The notes: generated by a model from the sequence alone, not told the origin. Shown: positions 9,910 through 19,751, counted from the stretch's first letter. The stretch: 64,000 bases of DNA from Sphingobacteriales bacterium (GCA_027484425.1 JAIXSZ010000016.1:62001-126000); one strand, 5' to 3'. Made by a program: numbers and translations.

Positions 9910-10752
9910 ATGGCATTACGTAAGTACAAACCGGTAACAGCCGGTACACGCTGGAGAATAGGTAACGCTTATGCAGAGGTAACTACTAATGTACCTGAGA
10001 AGAGCCTTCTTGAGTCTCAGTCTGGTACCGGTGGACGTAACGTTCAAGGTCGTCGTGCAATGCGTTATATTGGTGGCGGTAACAAAACCAAGTATCGTAT
10101 CATCGATTTCAAACGTAATAAGACTGATATCAAAGCTACTGTTAAGACTATCGAATACGATCCTAACCGTACGGCTTTCATAGCATTGTTGAATTATGTA
10201 GATGGTGAGAAGCGTTACATCATTGCTCCTCAAGGATTGCAAGTAGGTACTACTGTAGTAAGTGGTGCAGCAGCAGCTCCAGAAGTAGGTAATGCACTTC
10301 CATTGAAAAACATGCCACTAGGTACTGTTGTTCACAATATCGAATTGCAACCAGGTCGTGGTGGTGCTCTTGCTCGGTCTGCAGGTACTTATGCACAGCT
10401 GAATGCAAAAGAAGAAAAATACTGTGTATTGAAAATGCCTAGCGGTGAGTTACGTAAGGTGTTGAGTACATGTATGGCTACAGTAGGTATCGTATCTAAC
10501 AGTGATCATGCGCTCCAGTCAATGGGTAAAGCAGGTCGCAACCGTTGGAAAGGTATCCGCCCACGTAACCGTGGTGTTGCGATGAACCCAGTAGATCACC
10601 CGATGGGTGGTGGTGAAGGTCGCTCTTCTGGTGGTCACCCACGTAGCCGTAGCGGTAAGTATGCTAAAGGTGAAATCACTCGTAGCAGAACTAAGTCTTC
10701 TAACCAATTGATTATACAGCGTAAAAACGGTAAGAAGCTTTCATCTAACTAA
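9910..10752 (+). CDS. rplB: 50S ribosomal protein L2
   Basis: 280 residues, usual length. Conserved features include the [11 protein letters not shown] segment near residue 150 and the C-terminal [14 protein letters not shown] motif, whose His is close to the peptidyl transferase centre. L2 is a primary 23S rRNA-binding protein needed for subunit association and catalysis. A 114-base spacer follows, with an imperfect hairpin at about 10820-10842 just ahead of rpsS. Confidence 0.97.
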   Translation: MALRKYKPVTAGTRWRIGNAYAEVTTNVPEKSLLESQSGTGGRNVQGRRAMRYIGGGNKTKYRIIDFKRNKTDIKATVKTIEYDPNRTAFIALLNYVDGEKRYIIAPQGLQVGTTVVSGAAAAPEVGNALPLKNMPLGTVVHNIELQPGRGGALARSAGTYAQLNAKEEKYCVLKMPSGELRKVLSTCMATVGIVSNSDHALQSMGKAGRNRWKGIRPRNRGVAMNPVDHPMGGGEGRSSGGHPRSRSGKYAKGEITRSRTKSSNQLIIQRKNGKKLSSN

Positions 10753-10866
10753 TATCTTTTGATAAAAGATGTAGGTGTTGGTTGGGTTTACAGTTAAACA
10801 ATTAACAGAGTACTATACCGGGTGAAAGCCTTTCATCGGGTTTGGGGATATAAAAAATAAAAGAAA

Positions 10867-11133
10867 ATGGCTCGTTCAATTAGTAAAGGACCTTACGTAG
10901 ATGCTAACCTTAACAAGAAGGTAGAAGCAATAGCTGAAGGAAAGGCAAAAAAGGGTGTTATTAAAACCTGGAGTCGCCGCAGTACAATTACTCCTGATTT
11001 CGTAGGTCAGACGTTTGCGGTACACAACGGTAACAAATTTATACCTGTATATGTAACTGAATACATGGTGGGTCACAAACTAGGTGAGTTTTCTCCTACA
11101 CGTAACTTCAGAGGTCATAGCGGTACTAAATAG
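10867..11133 (+). CDS. rpsS: 30S ribosomal protein S19
   Basis: 88 residues with the family signatures [10 protein letters not shown] near the start and [16 protein letters not shown] near the end. S19 lies in the 30S head and contacts S13 and the A-site tRNA region. It is flanked by unusually long spacers of 114 and 104 bases. Confidence 0.96.
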   Translation: MARSISKGPYVDANLNKKVEAIAEGKAKKGVIKTWSRRSTITPDFVGQTFAVHNGNKFIPVYVTEYMVGHKLGEFSPTRNFRGHSGTK

Positions 11134-11237
11134 TATCATTGGTGCAATCACAACGCACCTGAAATATATTAGATTAATTAAGTGATAATTTTGCCTTGCA
11201 GCCACTGGTGGCGGGGGGCTAATAAAAAGTAATATAA

Positions 11238-11612
11238 ATGGAAGCTGTTGCTCGTTTAAGAAACTTACCTACATCGCCGCGCAAAATGCGTCTACTGGCG
11301 GATCTGATCCGTGGTATGGAGGTTGAAAATGCGCTGAATACTCTTAAGTTCAGCTCTAAGCATAATTCTGTTCCTTTAGAAAAATTACTCGTTAGTGCTA
11401 TTGCAAACTGGAGAGTAAAAAACGAAGGAGTTGATGTTGTAGAAGCAAACCTGTATGTGAAGACAATATTTGTAGATGGTGGTCGTATGCTGAAGCGTAT
11501 GCGCCCAGCACCACAGGGTCGTGCATACCGTGTACGTAAGCGCAGCAACCACATTACTATAATAGTGGACAGCCGCAATCCGGTAACAGAAAACGTAAAT
11601 ACAGAAAACTAA
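11238..11612 (+). CDS. rplV: 50S ribosomal protein L22
   Basis: 124 residues with the L22 core [20 protein letters not shown] and the beta-hairpin segment [20 protein letters not shown] that lines the exit tunnel, where macrolide resistance changes occur in other bacteria. A TAATTTTG box at 11186-11193 in the spacer ahead of the gene resembles a -7 element but lacks a clear upstream partner. Confidence 0.95.
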   Translation: MEAVARLRNLPTSPRKMRLLADLIRGMEVENALNTLKFSSKHNSVPLEKLLVSAIANWRVKNEGVDVVEANLYVKTIFVDGGRMLKRMRPAPQGRAYRVRKRSNHITIIVDSRNPVTENVNTEN

Positions 11613-11639
11613 AAATAATCAAGTTTAATAATCAACGTA

Positions 11640-12497
11640 ATGGGTCAAAAATGTAATCCTATAGGTAACAGGTTGGGTATCATCCGCGGATGGGATTCAA
11701 TGTGGTATGGCGAGAAAAGGGACTTCGGCCAGAAACTGGTAGAAGATCATAAAATTCGCAACTACCTCAACGCACGTATCAACAAAGGTGGTATTTCCCG
11801 CATAGTTATCGAGCGTACATTAGGTAAACTGATCATCACCATCCACACATCTAAGCCTGGTATCATAATAGGTAAAGGTGGTACGGAAGTTGACCGTATC
11901 AAAGAAGAGCTTAAAAACCTTACTAAGAAGGACGATGTGCAGATCAACATTATGGAGATTCGCCGTCCTGAGCTTGATGCAATGATCGTTGGTGAAACAA
12001 TAGCTCGTCAAATAGAAGGTCGCGTAAGTTATAAGCGTGCTATCAAGATGGCTATCACTACTGCAATGCGTATGGGTGCTGAGGGTATCAAGATTAAAGC
12101 TGGAGGTCGTTTGAATGGTGCAGAGATCGCACGTAGCGAAGAGTTCAAGCAAGGTCGTACACCATTGCACACTTTCCGTATGGACATTGATTATGCTTCT
12201 GTATATGCAATGACTGTATATGGTAAAATAGGTTTGAAAATCTGGATTTGTAAAGGTGAGGTTTTAGGTAAGCGTGATTTGAACCCTAACTTCTCTGCAA
12301 ACTCTGATAGTCGTGGTAACCGTCCTACAGGTGGTTTCCAGGGTGCTGAATCTCGCGGCGGTGAGCGCGGTGGTGAAAGAGGCGAGCGTCGTGGTGGCCA
12401 AGGTGGTGGTGACCGTCGTGGTGGTCAAGGTGGTGGCGGTGATCGTCGTGGCGGTGGTCGTACTGGTGGCGGAGCTGCTGGTGGTGGACGCAGGTAA
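11640..12497 (+). CDS. rpsC: 30S ribosomal protein S3 with glycine/arginine-rich tail
   Basis: 285 residues. Residues 1-220 or so are a normal S3: opening [15 protein letters not shown]-type motif [10 protein letters not shown], and the [13 protein letters not shown] segment. S3 forms part of the mRNA entry channel and has helicase-related contacts. From about residue 237 to the end the protein becomes a low-complexity tail of Gly, Arg, Asp and Gln ([11 protein letters not shown]-type repeats, bases about 12350-12497), probably disordered and RNA-binding. The tail is longer than in the E. coli protein. Confidence 0.96.
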   Translation: MGQKCNPIGNRLGIIRGWDSMWYGEKRDFGQKLVEDHKIRNYLNARINKGGISRIVIERTLGKLIITIHTSKPGIIIGKGGTEVDRIKEELKNLTKKDDVQINIMEIRRPELDAMIVGETIARQIEGRVSYKRAIKMAITTAMRMGAEGIKIKAGGRLNGAEIARSEEFKQGRTPLHTFRMDIDYASVYAMTVYGKIGLKIWICKGEVLGKRDLNPNFSANSDSRGNRPTGGFQGAESRGGERGGERGERRGGQGGGDRRGGQGGGGDRRGGGRTGGGAAGGGRR

Positions 12498-12533
12498 TAA
12501 TATTATAAGGATACTTTAATAAAAAATGTAACA

Positions 12534-12956
12534 ATGTTACAACCGAAAAAAACGAAACATCGTAAGGCGCATAAAGGTAGAATCAGAGGTAACGCTCAGC
12601 GTGGTGCCATGATCTCTTTCGGATCATTTGGTCTGAAAGCACTGGAGCCAAAGTGGATTACCAATCGCCAGATAGAAGCTGCCCGTCAGGCACTTACCCG
12701 TCACATGAAGCGTGAAGGTAATGTATGGATACGTATCTTCCCTGACAAACCAATCACTCGTAAGCCTGCAGAGGTGCGTATGGGTAAAGGTAAAGGTAAC
12801 CTTGAGTTTTGGGCTGCTGTTGTGAGACCAGGATTGCTTATGTTCGAAGTGGATGGTGTTCCTATGAAGGTTGCACAAGAAGCTTTAGAGTTAGCAGCAC
12901 AGAAGCTACCTATCAAAACTAAGTTTGTTGTTCGTCATGACTATGTAGGCGAATAA
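12534..12956 (+). CDS. rplP: 50S ribosomal protein L16
   Basis: 140 residues, opening [17 protein letters not shown], with the central [10 protein letters not shown] and RMGKGKGN segments of the family. L16 is a late assembly protein near the A and P sites and contacts tRNA through its N-terminal extension. It is close after rpsC (36 bases). Confidence 0.96.
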   Translation: MLQPKKTKHRKAHKGRIRGNAQRGAMISFGSFGLKALEPKWITNRQIEAARQALTRHMKREGNVWIRIFPDKPITRKPAEVRMGKGKGNLEFWAAVVRPGLLMFEVDGVPMKVAQEALELAAQKLPIKTKFVVRHDYVGE

Positions 12957-13019
12957 TAGAGTAGGGCACTAGTAGCGGAATAATACTCCAGATACATAAC
13001 AATATTTAAATACAGTAAA

Positions 13020-13232
13020 ATGGCAAATGCAAATAAGGCGAAAGCGGATGAGTACCGCTCGCTGGATAACGAAGCACTGAACGAAAAGATTGCAGATGAA
13101 GAGATGCGTCTTAAGAAAATTAAGTTCAGCCATGCAGTTAATCCGATAGAAAATCCGTTGGCTATCAAGGGAATGCGTCGCCAAGTGGCACGCCTTAAGA
13201 CAGAACAGCGCAAACGAGCATTAGGTTTATAA
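13020..13232 (+). CDS. rpmC: 50S ribosomal protein L29
   Basis: 70 residues forming a predicted two-helix hairpin, with the family pattern of a first helix rich in Lys/Glu and the closing helix IKGMRRQVARLKTEQRKR. L29 sits near the exit tunnel next to L23. Its place between rplP and rpsQ is the canonical order. Confidence 0.93.
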   Translation: MANANKAKADEYRSLDNEALNEKIADEEMRLKKIKFSHAVNPIENPLAIKGMRRQVARLKTEQRKRALGL

Positions 13233-13250
13233 TAAATTATATTGTCAATT

Positions 13251-13511
13251 ATGACGACCGCAAGAAAAAGCAGGAAAACCCGTATCGGGGTTGTTAGCAG
13301 TAATAAGATGATGAAATCCATCACTGTTATTGTAGAACGTAAAGTGAAACACCCCATTTATGGTAAGTTTCTTAAAAAATCATCCAGTTTCCATGCTCAT
13401 GATGAGCAAAACAATGCCGGTATCGGTGATGTTGTAAGGATTATGGAAACCCGCCCGTTAAGCAAGACTAAACGCTGGCGCCTGGTAGAAATTATTGAAA
13501 AAGCTAAGTAA
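13251..13511 (+). CDS. rpsQ: 30S ribosomal protein S17
   Basis: 86 residues from ATG 13251; an in-frame TTG nine bases earlier is ignored because the family starts close to the RKTRIGVV segment. Conserved features are [13 protein letters not shown] and the [15 protein letters not shown] ending. S17 is an OB-fold protein that binds 16S rRNA early in 30S assembly. rplN begins 9 bases after the stop. Confidence 0.95.
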   Translation: MTTARKSRKTRIGVVSSNKMMKSITVIVERKVKHPIYGKFLKKSSSFHAHDEQNNAGIGDVVRIMETRPLSKTKRWRLVEIIEKAK

Positions 13512-13520
13512 CCTTTTAAG

Positions 13521-13889
13521 ATGATACAACAAGAATCCCGGCTCAATGTAGCCGATAACAGCGGTGCTAAAGAAGTACTTTGCATACGTGTGTTGGGTAA
13601 TTCGGGTCAAGACTATGCAGGTATCGGCGACAAAATCGTTGTGACTGTTAAGGACGCCTTACCTGGTGGTGGTATGAAGAAGGGAACCGTTTCTAAAGCG
13701 GTTATCGTTCGCACCAAAAGTAAGTTACGCCGCAAAGATGGCTCATATATCAACTTTGATGATAATGCTGTTGTCCTGCTTAACAATTCCGACGACCCAC
13801 GCGGAACCCGTATTTTCGGCCCGGTAGCCCGCGAATTACGTGATAAAGGATACATGAAAATTGTTTCCCTTGCACCGGAAGTATTGTAA
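13521..13889 (+). CDS. rplN: 50S ribosomal protein L14
   Basis: 122 residues, exactly the usual length, opening [18 protein letters not shown], one of the most conserved ribosomal protein starts. L14 forms part of the intersubunit bridge and the binding site for RsfS. A promoter-like box lies just after the stop, before rplX. Confidence 0.97.
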   Translation: MIQQESRLNVADNSGAKEVLCIRVLGNSGQDYAGIGDKIVVTVKDALPGGGMKKGTVSKAVIVRTKSKLRRKDGSYINFDDNAVVLLNNSDDPRGTRIFGPVARELRDKGYMKIVSLAPEVL

Positions 13890-13897
13890 AATTGTTG

Positions 13898-13905
13898 TAC
13901 TTTTG
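13898..13905 (+). promoter_or_regulatory. Possible internal promoter before rplX
   Basis: The spacer between rplN and rplX contains TACTTTTG followed by CAGCCC, very like the -7 region of the operon promoter (TACCTTTG then CAGTCC). The nearest upstream TTG is at 13870-13872, 25 bases away, longer than ideal. It may boost the distal spc part of the operon. Confidence 0.4.
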
Positions 13906-13951
13906 CAGCCCGGTTGGAAAATCGGCACAGTATGACTTAAATTTTTAAACA

Positions 13952-14290
13952 GTGAACAAGAGATTCAAACCAAAGTTCAACATTAAGAAAGGCGACAGCG
14001 TAGTGGTTATTGCCGGTGACGATAAAAATCGCACTCAACCACGCACCGTGTTATCCGTATCACCTACGAAAGGTAAAATCCTTGTAGAGGGTGTAAATAT
14101 GGTAACGAAGCATCTGAAGCCTAACGCACAAAATCCACAGGGTGGAATAGTGAAAGAAGAAGCGCTCATGAGCATCTCTAATGTGATGTTGTGGGATGCT
14201 AAGGCTAAGGCTCCGGCACGCGTAAAACGCGAGCGTACAGAAACAGGTTTTGTTCGTGTGTCTAAAAAATCAGGGGAGGTAATCAAATAA
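13952..14290 (+). CDS. rplX: 50S ribosomal protein L24 (GTG start)
   Basis: 112 residues. The start is GTG at 13952, giving [15 protein letters not shown], and no ATG is available nearby. The KOW motif segment [15 protein letters not shown] is clear. L24 is an assembly initiator at the 5' domain of 23S rRNA. The last base of its TAA stop is the A of the rplE ATG (TAATG), so the two are translationally coupled. Confidence 0.95.
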   Translation: MNKRFKPKFNIKKGDSVVVIAGDDKNRTQPRTVLSVSPTKGKILVEGVNMVTKHLKPNAQNPQGGIVKEEALMSISNVMLWDAKAKAPARVKRERTETGFVRVSKKSGEVIK

Positions 14291-14868
14291 TGGCAACTAC
14301 TACAGCATATACCCCACGCTTACAAAAAAAGTATAGGGACGAAGTGGCACCCGCACTTATGAAGAAATTCGGGTACAAATCGGTGATGGAATGTCCCCGT
14401 TTGGTGAAGATTTGCCTAAATCAGGGCGTTAAAGGTTCTACTTCTGACAAGAAATTGATAGATGAGGCTGTTAACGAAATGACTATCATTTCAGGTCAGA
14501 AAGCAATACCAACTATGTCTAAAAAAGACATTTCTAACTTCAAGCTTCGTAAAAACATGCCTATTGGCTGTCGCGTAACGTTGCGTAGTGTGAAAATGTA
14601 TGAGTTTTTAGATCGCTTGGTTTCAGTTTCACTTCCTCGTGTACGTGATTTCAAAGGTATCAGTGAGAAATCATTTGATGGCCGTGGTAACTACACAATG
14701 GGTATCACTGAGCAGATCATCTATCCAGAGATCAACATTGATAAAATAACACGTATCAGTGGTATGGATCTTACTTTTGTAACTACAGCCAAAACTAACG
14801 AAGAGGCTTATGAGTTGCTGAAAGAAATGGGTATGCCATTTACCAACATGGAAAAAACAGGTAAATAA
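14290..14868 (+). CDS. rplE: 50S ribosomal protein L5
   Basis: 192 residues, with [16 protein letters not shown], the [14 protein letters not shown] core and the [20 protein letters not shown]-terminus of the family. L5 binds 5S rRNA and contacts the P-site tRNA. It overlaps the rplX stop by one base. Confidence 0.97.
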   Translation: MATTTAYTPRLQKKYRDEVAPALMKKFGYKSVMECPRLVKICLNQGVKGSTSDKKLIDEAVNEMTIISGQKAIPTMSKKDISNFKLRKNMPIGCRVTLRSVKMYEFLDRLVSVSLPRVRDFKGISEKSFDGRGNYTMGITEQIIYPEINIDKITRISGMDLTFVTTAKTNEEAYELLKEMGMPFTNMEKTGK

Positions 14869-14936
14869 GCTATTACTTTTATTACAAAATATATCCCTGA
14901 TCTTCTAAAATAAGAAGGGGAAAACTAAAAATAGAT

Positions 14937-15206
14937 ATGGCAAAAGAATCAGTAAAGGCCCGCCAGCGCAAACGCGAACATCTTGTAGCTAAATATGCAG
15001 CGAAGCGTGCTGCACTTAAAGCAGCAGGTAACCTCGAGGCTTTAGACAAACTTCCTAAAAACTCTTCAGCTGTTCGTTTGAGAAATCGCTGTCAGTTGTC
15101 AGGTCGTCCACGTGGTTACATGCGTTACTTTGGTGTTTGCCGTAACATATTTCGCGATATGGCACTAGATGGCAAAATACCTGGAGTGCGTAAAGCAAGC
15201 TGGTAA
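14937..15206 (+). CDS. rpsN: 30S ribosomal protein S14, zinc-free type
   Basis: 89 residues with the conserved ending [20 protein letters not shown]. The four-cysteine zinc motif of the short S14 type is absent, so this is the longer zinc-independent form. S14 completes the 30S head near S3 and S10. The 103-base spacer that follows can fold in two competing ways. Confidence 0.95.
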   Translation: MAKESVKARQRKREHLVAKYAAKRAALKAAGNLEALDKLPKNSSAVRLRNRCQLSGRPRGYMRYFGVCRNIFRDMALDGKIPGVRKASW

Positions 15207-15208
15207 GT

Positions 15209-15275
15209 ACGAGCCTGGTGTTAATTGGGCTAATGTTTCAAAGTCAGCAGCGAAACACCGCTCCTGATACTCGTA
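15209..15275 (+). promoter_or_regulatory. Competing inverted repeats between rpsN and rpsH
   Basis: GAGC (15211-15214) and GGTGTT (15217-15222) can pair with AACACCGCTC (15254-15263), leaving a CT bulge. Alternatively TACGAG (15209-15214) can pair with CTCGTA (15270-15275). The two share the GAGC bases and exclude each other. The structure lies just before rpsH, whose product regulates the spc operon in E. coli, but no homology to that site is claimed. Confidence 0.3.
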
Positions 15276-15309
15276 ACAACTTTTATTTACAATCAACTTT
15301 TATAAAAAA

Positions 15310-15708
15310 ATGGTAACAGATCCAATAGCAGACTTCCTTACCCGTATCCGTAACGCTCAAATGGCACGTCACCGCATAGTAGAAATACCAGCGTCGAATG
15401 TTAAAAAGCGTCTCACTGAAATTCTTTATGACAAAGGTTATATACTGAAGTATAAGTTTGAAGATGATAACAAACAAGGCATTATTAAAATAGCTTTGAA
15501 GTATGATCCACAAACTAAAGAGCCAGCTATTAAATCCCTAGAGCGTATCAGCAGACCAGGTCTTCGTCAGTATGCAAAACCTTCTGAAATTCGCAGAGTG
15601 CAAAACGGTTTAGGTATTGCAATAGTTTCTACATCTAAAGGTGTAATGACAGATAAAGAAGCCCGCACACAGAACGTAGGTGGTGAAGTAATGTGCAACA
15701 TTTTCTAA
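15310..15708 (+). CDS. rpsH: 30S ribosomal protein S8
   Basis: 132 residues, opening with [14 protein letters not shown], and closing with the [14 protein letters not shown] and GGEVMCNIF segments that form the 16S rRNA binding surface. S8 is a primary binding protein of the 30S central domain. Spacers of 103 and 113 bases flank it. Confidence 0.97.
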   Translation: MVTDPIADFLTRIRNAQMARHRIVEIPASNVKKRLTEILYDKGYILKYKFEDDNKQGIIKIALKYDPQTKEPAIKSLERISRPGLRQYAKPSEIRRVQNGLGIAIVSTSKGVMTDKEARTQNVGGEVMCNIF

Positions 15709-15821
15709 TAAACAGGTTCTTTGAACCGACAACATATAAGTAGCTGACAATATAAAGTTCTCTATACGGTGACTGAAAACAGCTCCTTAGTAATTAATAA
15801 CAAACAAAAGAAAATTATTTT

Positions 15822-16376
15822 ATGTCTCGTATAGGTAAAAAAGTTATCACCCTTTCAAAAGGCGTAACACTTACTGTAACTCCAGCTAATGAAGTTGTAG
15901 TAAAAGGGCCTAAAGGTGAATTGCGTCAAAATATTGATCGTGATATCAAAATTAGAGTAGAAGGCGATCAGGTATTTGTAGAGCGTCCTACTGATCAGAT
16001 TCGTCACCGTGCACTTCATGGTTTGTATCGCTCTTTGATAGCGAATATGATAGTCGGTGTTACCGATGGTTTCAAAAGAACATTAGAGCTTGTGGGTGTG
16101 GGTTATCGTGCTGCCGTTACTGGTCAGCAAATAGATTTGGCTCTTGGTTTTTCGCACAACATCATATTTGAGTTGCCCAAAGAAGTTGTAGCTTCCGCTA
16201 CTGCCGAAAAAGGTAAAAATCCAACAATCACGCTTGAGTCTAACGATAAACAATTAGTGGGTCAGATAGCTTCAAAGCTTCGTAGCTTACGTAAACCAGA
16301 GCCTTATAAAGGTAAAGGTGTTCGTTACATCGATGAAGTTGTTCGCCGTAAGGCTGGTAAATCTGCTGGTAAGTAA
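15822..16376 (+). CDS. rplF: 50S ribosomal protein L6
   Basis: 184 residues, opening MSRIGKKVITLSKGV, with the C-terminal signature KPEPYKGKGVRYIDEVVRRK. L6 is located at the factor-binding region next to the sarcin-ricin loop. The 133-base spacer to rplR is the longest in the spc half of the operon. Confidence 0.97.
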   Translation: MSRIGKKVITLSKGVTLTVTPANEVVVKGPKGELRQNIDRDIKIRVEGDQVFVERPTDQIRHRALHGLYRSLIANMIVGVTDGFKRTLELVGVGYRAAVTGQQIDLALGFSHNIIFELPKEVVASATAEKGKNPTITLESNDKQLVGQIASKLRSLRKPEPYKGKGVRYIDEVVRRKAGKSAGK

Positions 16377-16509
16377 TATACCACTGGTTAGCACACTGTA
16401 TAGTATTTTTGAAATTTTTATCTCACAATATTGTTCCGATGTATTCGCAAAGGAGCAGAAAACTCGGTAGCCATCAGCAATGGTGAGCCCGTAACAAAAA
16501 CAAAATAAA

Positions 16510-16869
16510 ATGGCACAGGATCAAAAAGTAATACGTCGTCAGAAACTTCGTTGGCGCATACGTGCTCGGGTTTCAGGTACAGCACAAAAACCAAGACTTT
16601 CTGTATACCGTAGTAACAGCGATATTTATGCTCAGCTTATAGATGACGCTACTGGTACAACAATTGCTGCAGCTAGCTCTCGTGAAAAAGAAATAGCAGC
16701 TATCACTGGTAATAAAGTGGAAAAATCAGCAGTTGTGGGTAAGTCTATAGCTCAAAAGGCGTTAGCGTTAGGTGTTTCAGCATGCGTTTTTGATCGTGGT
16801 GGTTATCTATATCATGGTCGTGTTAAAGCAGTAGCTGATGGTGCTCGTGAAGGTGGACTTAAGTTCTAA
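16510..16869 (+). CDS. rplR: 50S ribosomal protein L18
   Basis: 119 residues with RPRLSVYRS-like segment [18 protein letters not shown] and the ending [24 protein letters not shown]18 binds 5S rRNA with L5 and L25. The 129-base spacer after it contains no gene I can support. Confidence 0.96.
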   Translation: MAQDQKVIRRQKLRWRIRARVSGTAQKPRLSVYRSNSDIYAQLIDDATGTTIAAASSREKEIAAITGNKVEKSAVVGKSIAQKALALGVSACVFDRGGYLYHGRVKAVADGAREGGLKF

Positions 16870-16998
16870 TTTATAATAGCATCTACATTATTACTTCATT
16901 TTTTACCGCTTATAGACTTTGGTCAATAAGTTTTCTGAATAACAAAAATCATGTGTACTGTCTGAAAGACAGCAATCACATCAGCTAATAATAATAGT

Positions 16999-17514
16999 AT
17001 GAAAACACAATTAAATCGCGTAAAAGGTAGCGATCTTGACCTTCAAGAAAAAGTAGTAGCTATTAACCGTGTGGTGAAAACTACTAAAGGAGGCCGTGCG
17101 TTCAGTTTCTCTGCTCTTGTAGTTGTAGGTAACGGCAATGGTGTTGTAGGTCATGGCCTTGGTAAGGCAAAAGAGGTACAGGAAGCTATTACAAAAGGTA
17201 TTGATGATGCTAAGAAAAATCTCATCAAAGTTCCAGTAATGCATGGTACTATTCCACACGAGCAGTTTGCTAAAGAAGGTGCTGCTAAGGTGTTGATAAA
17301 GCCAGCTGCACATGGTACTGGTGTGATAGCAGGTGGTAGTATGCGTGCCGTACTTGAATCTGCTGGTATTACCGATGTACTTTCTAAATCTCTTGGCTCT
17401 GCTAATCCTCACAATGTGGTTAAAGCTACATTTGCTGCGCTTGGTATGTTGCGTGAGCCTGTTCAGGTGGCACGTCAGCGTAACATCAGTTTGAAAAAAG
17501 TATTTAACGGATAG
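16999..17514 (+). CDS. rpsE: 30S ribosomal protein S5
   Basis: 171 residues with the double-stranded-RNA-binding-like segment [19 protein letters not shown] and the [16 protein letters not shown] loop. S5 lines the mRNA entry site with S3 and S4; changes in its loop give ram or spectinomycin phenotypes in other bacteria. A short hairpin follows in the spacer to rpmD. Confidence 0.97.
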   Translation: MKTQLNRVKGSDLDLQEKVVAINRVVKTTKGGRAFSFSALVVVGNGNGVVGHGLGKAKEVQEAITKGIDDAKKNLIKVPVMHGTIPHEQFAKEGAAKVLIKPAAHGTGVIAGGSMRAVLESAGITDVLSKSLGSANPHNVVKATFAALGMLREPVQVARQRNISLKKVFNG

Positions 17515-17562
17515 TCTTTATATCGTAGTTGCTAACTGCTTTATTAATAGTCTTATAAGAAC

Positions 17563-17582
17563 AGAACCCCTAACAGGGTTCT
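17563..17582 (+). terminator. Hairpin between rpsE and rpmD, possible attenuator
   Basis: AGAACCC (17563-17569) pairs perfectly with GGGTTCT (17576-17582) across a 6-base loop, followed by TTATTTTG. The shape is that of a weak intrinsic terminator, yet it lies inside the operon with rpmD, rplO, secY and map downstream. It may act as an attenuator or RNA processing site. Confidence 0.4.
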
Positions 17583-17613
17583 TTATTTTGAAATATCTGA
17601 ATAATTAATTGTT

Positions 17614-17796
17614 ATGTCTAAAATTAGAATTACACAGGTGAAAAGCGGCATTGACCGTATGGAACGCCAAAAGCGTACACTTGTAGCATTAGGCCTACGT
17701 AAACTGAATCGTTCGGTAGAAGTAGAAGCTACTCCACAAATTTTAGGTATGGTTCAGGCTGTACATCATTTAGTGAAAGTAGAAGAAGTTAAATAA
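17614..17796 (+). CDS. rpmD: 50S ribosomal protein L30
   Basis: 60 residues, the usual bacterial length, with the family pattern KSGIDRMERQKRTLVALGLRK and the closing MVQAVHHLVKVEEV. L30 sits on the 50S subunit near domain II. Its position between rpsE and rplO is canonical. Confidence 0.94.
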   Translation: MSKIRITQVKSGIDRMERQKRTLVALGLRKLNRSVEVEATPQILGMVQAVHHLVKVEEVK

Positions 17797-17859
17797 GTAT
17801 TTTCTAATTGATTTGCGAGCGGTTATACATTCCGCGCAAGTTTAAAAATTGTAAAAATT

Positions 17860-18306
17860 ATGCAACTGCACAATTTAAAGCCAGCTACTGGCTCAGTAAA
17901 AAAAGGAAAGCGTATTGGTCGTGGTGAAGGTAGCGGTCATGGTGGTACAGCTACTAAAGGTAACAAAGGTCAGCAAGCTCGTACTGGTTATCAATCAAAA
18001 AGAGGTCACGAAGGTGGTCAGATGCCTATCCAGCGTCGTATGCCCAAACGTGGTTTCATTAACCCATTCCGCGTTGAGTATAAAGTTTTCAACCTAGGAC
18101 AGATTGATTTCCTTGTTGAAAAATATAGCTTACCAGAATTTACACCTGATATTCTTTATATCAACGGACTTATTAATCGTACAGATTTAGTTAAGATCCT
18201 TGGTACAGGTGAAATCAAATCTAACATTTCATTTAAAGTGAACGCAGCAAGTGCAAAAGCTAAAGAAGCAATAGCAGCAGCTGGTGGTTCTATAGAAATT
18301 CTCTAA
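17860..18306 (+). CDS. rplO: 50S ribosomal protein L15
   Basis: 148 residues, opening MQLHNLKPATGSVKKGKRIG, followed by the glycine-rich GRGEGSGHGGTATKGNKGQ segment that penetrates the rRNA core, and the globular C-terminal domain. L15 is a mid-assembly protein of the 50S subunit. A perfect 15-bp hairpin follows directly after the stop. Confidence 0.97.
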   Translation: MQLHNLKPATGSVKKGKRIGRGEGSGHGGTATKGNKGQQARTGYQSKRGHEGGQMPIQRRMPKRGFINPFRVEYKVFNLGQIDFLVEKYSLPEFTPDILYINGLINRTDLVKILGTGEIKSNISFKVNAASAKAKEAIAAAGGSIEIL

Positions 18307-18307
18307 G

Positions 18308-18344
18308 ATAAAAGACGCATTTTTTGGTTAAATGCGTCTTTTAT
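18308..18344 (+). terminator. Perfect 15-bp hairpin between rplO and secY
   Basis: The left arm at 18308-18322 and right arm at 18330-18344 pair without mismatch around a 7-base loop (TTTGGTT). The right arm itself ends in TTTTAT, so it looks like an intrinsic terminator, mirrored so that it would also work in reverse. As secY is only 39 bases further on and has no clear promoter of its own, partial termination that lowers SecY and Map relative to ribosomal proteins is a reasonable inference. Confidence 0.6.
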
Positions 18345-18383
18345 TGTTTATTCGCATTTCATTTTTGATTAACAATAGTTACT

Positions 18384-19751
18384 GTGAAGAAATTTATTGA
18401 TAAACTGAAGAATATCTGGAGCATCGACGAGTTGCGCAGGCGTATTGTATATACAATAGTCCTCGTACTTGTTTATCGTGTTGGTTGCTATATAGCATTA
18501 CCAGGTATAGATCCTTCTAAACTTGTAGATAATGAAGGCCCTGGTGGCATATTGGGTATACTCAACATGTTCGCTGGTGGTGCATTTAGTCGCGCTTCGA
18601 TTTTTGCATTGGGTGTAATGCCGTATATATCGGCCTCTATCTTTATGCAACTTGCCGGTATTGTTATACCTCAGGTTGCTAAAATGCAGAAGGAAGATAG
18701 CGGTAGAAGAAAGATTAATTCTTACACACGCTACCTTACAGTAATTGTTACTGCTTTCCAAGCTAGTGCTTATGTTGCTTATCTACGTTCGCCTCAGTAT
18801 ATCAATTCACTTGCACCAGAGTACAGTGCATTCATGTTTTGGTTGTCAACAGTTGTTGTTCTAACTGCAGGTACATTGTTTGTAATGTGGTTAGGTGAAA
18901 AAATTACTGATCGTGGAATTGGTAATGGTACTTCACTTATAATTATGGTGGGCATATTGGCTCGTTTCCCTCAGTCTATTCTTCAGGAGTTAGTTGCTAG
19001 CAACAAAGGTGGCGGCGGTGGTCTGCTCGTATTCTTGATTGAAATTGCAGTATTTATTGCAGTGATCATTGGTCTTATCCTACTAACGCAGGGTGTACGT
19101 AAAATACCACTCAACTATGCGCGTCGTATTATAGGCAGTGCTACTGCTGCTAAAGATGTAAATGGTGGCTCTCGTGATTTCATTCCACTTAAGGTGAATT
19201 CTGCAGGTGTTATGCCTATTATCTTTGCACAGGCAATGATGTTTATACCAACTATTTTTACAGGGTTCACTACTAATGAAAATGCAGCAGGCTTTATTCA
19301 GGCCTTGTCTAACAATACTTCATTGTGGTATAATTTGGTGTATGCAATTATGGTTATTGCCTTTACTTACTTCTATACTGCGCTTATTTTCAATCCCACT
19401 GAAATGGCAGACAATTTGAAACGTAATAATAGCTTTATCCCTGGGGTTAAGCCAGGTGAAGATACTGCAAATTACATTGCCACTATTATGGATCGTATCA
19501 CATTACCAGGTGCATTTTTCTTAGCGATAGCAGGTATAATGCCAGGTATTGCTTCGCTCTTAGGTGTTACTAGCGGCTTTGCTTCGTTCTTTGGTGGTAC
19601 TTCAATGTTGATTGGTGTGGGAGTTATACTAGACACGCTTCAACAGGTTGAAAGTTATTTGTTGATGAACCACTATGATGGTTTGATGAAAACCGGACGT
19701 ATCACTGGTCGTACAGCACCAGCCACACCCACAACACGTGCATCGGCATAA
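18384..19751 (+). CDS. secY: Protein translocase subunit SecY (GTG start)
   Basis: 455 residues from GTG 18384. Ten membrane segments are expected and the hydrophobic pattern agrees. Family marks include YRVGCYIALPGIDP near the first segment, the plug region FAGGAFSRASIFALGVMPYISASI, and the cytosolic loop motif with RNNSFIPGVKPGEDT. SecY is the pore of the general secretory channel in the inner membrane, working with SecE, SecG and SecA. Its place at the end of the spc operon is standard. Confidence 0.97.
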   Translation: MKKFIDKLKNIWSIDELRRRIVYTIVLVLVYRVGCYIALPGIDPSKLVDNEGPGGILGILNMFAGGAFSRASIFALGVMPYISASIFMQLAGIVIPQVAKMQKEDSGRRKINSYTRYLTVIVTAFQASAYVAYLRSPQYINSLAPEYSAFMFWLSTVVVLTAGTLFVMWLGEKITDRGIGNGTSLIIMVGILARFPQSILQELVASNKGGGGGLLVFLIEIAVFIAVIIGLILLTQGVRKIPLNYARRIIGSATAAKDVNGGSRDFIPLKVNSAGVMPIIFAQAMMFIPTIFTGFTTNENAAGFIQALSNNTSLWYNLVYAIMVIAFTYFYTALIFNPTEMADNLKRNNSFIPGVKPGEDTANYIATIMDRITLPGAFFLAIAGIMPGIASLLGVTSGFASFFGGTSMLIGVGVILDTLQQVESYLLMNHYDGLMKTGRITGRTAPATPTTRASA

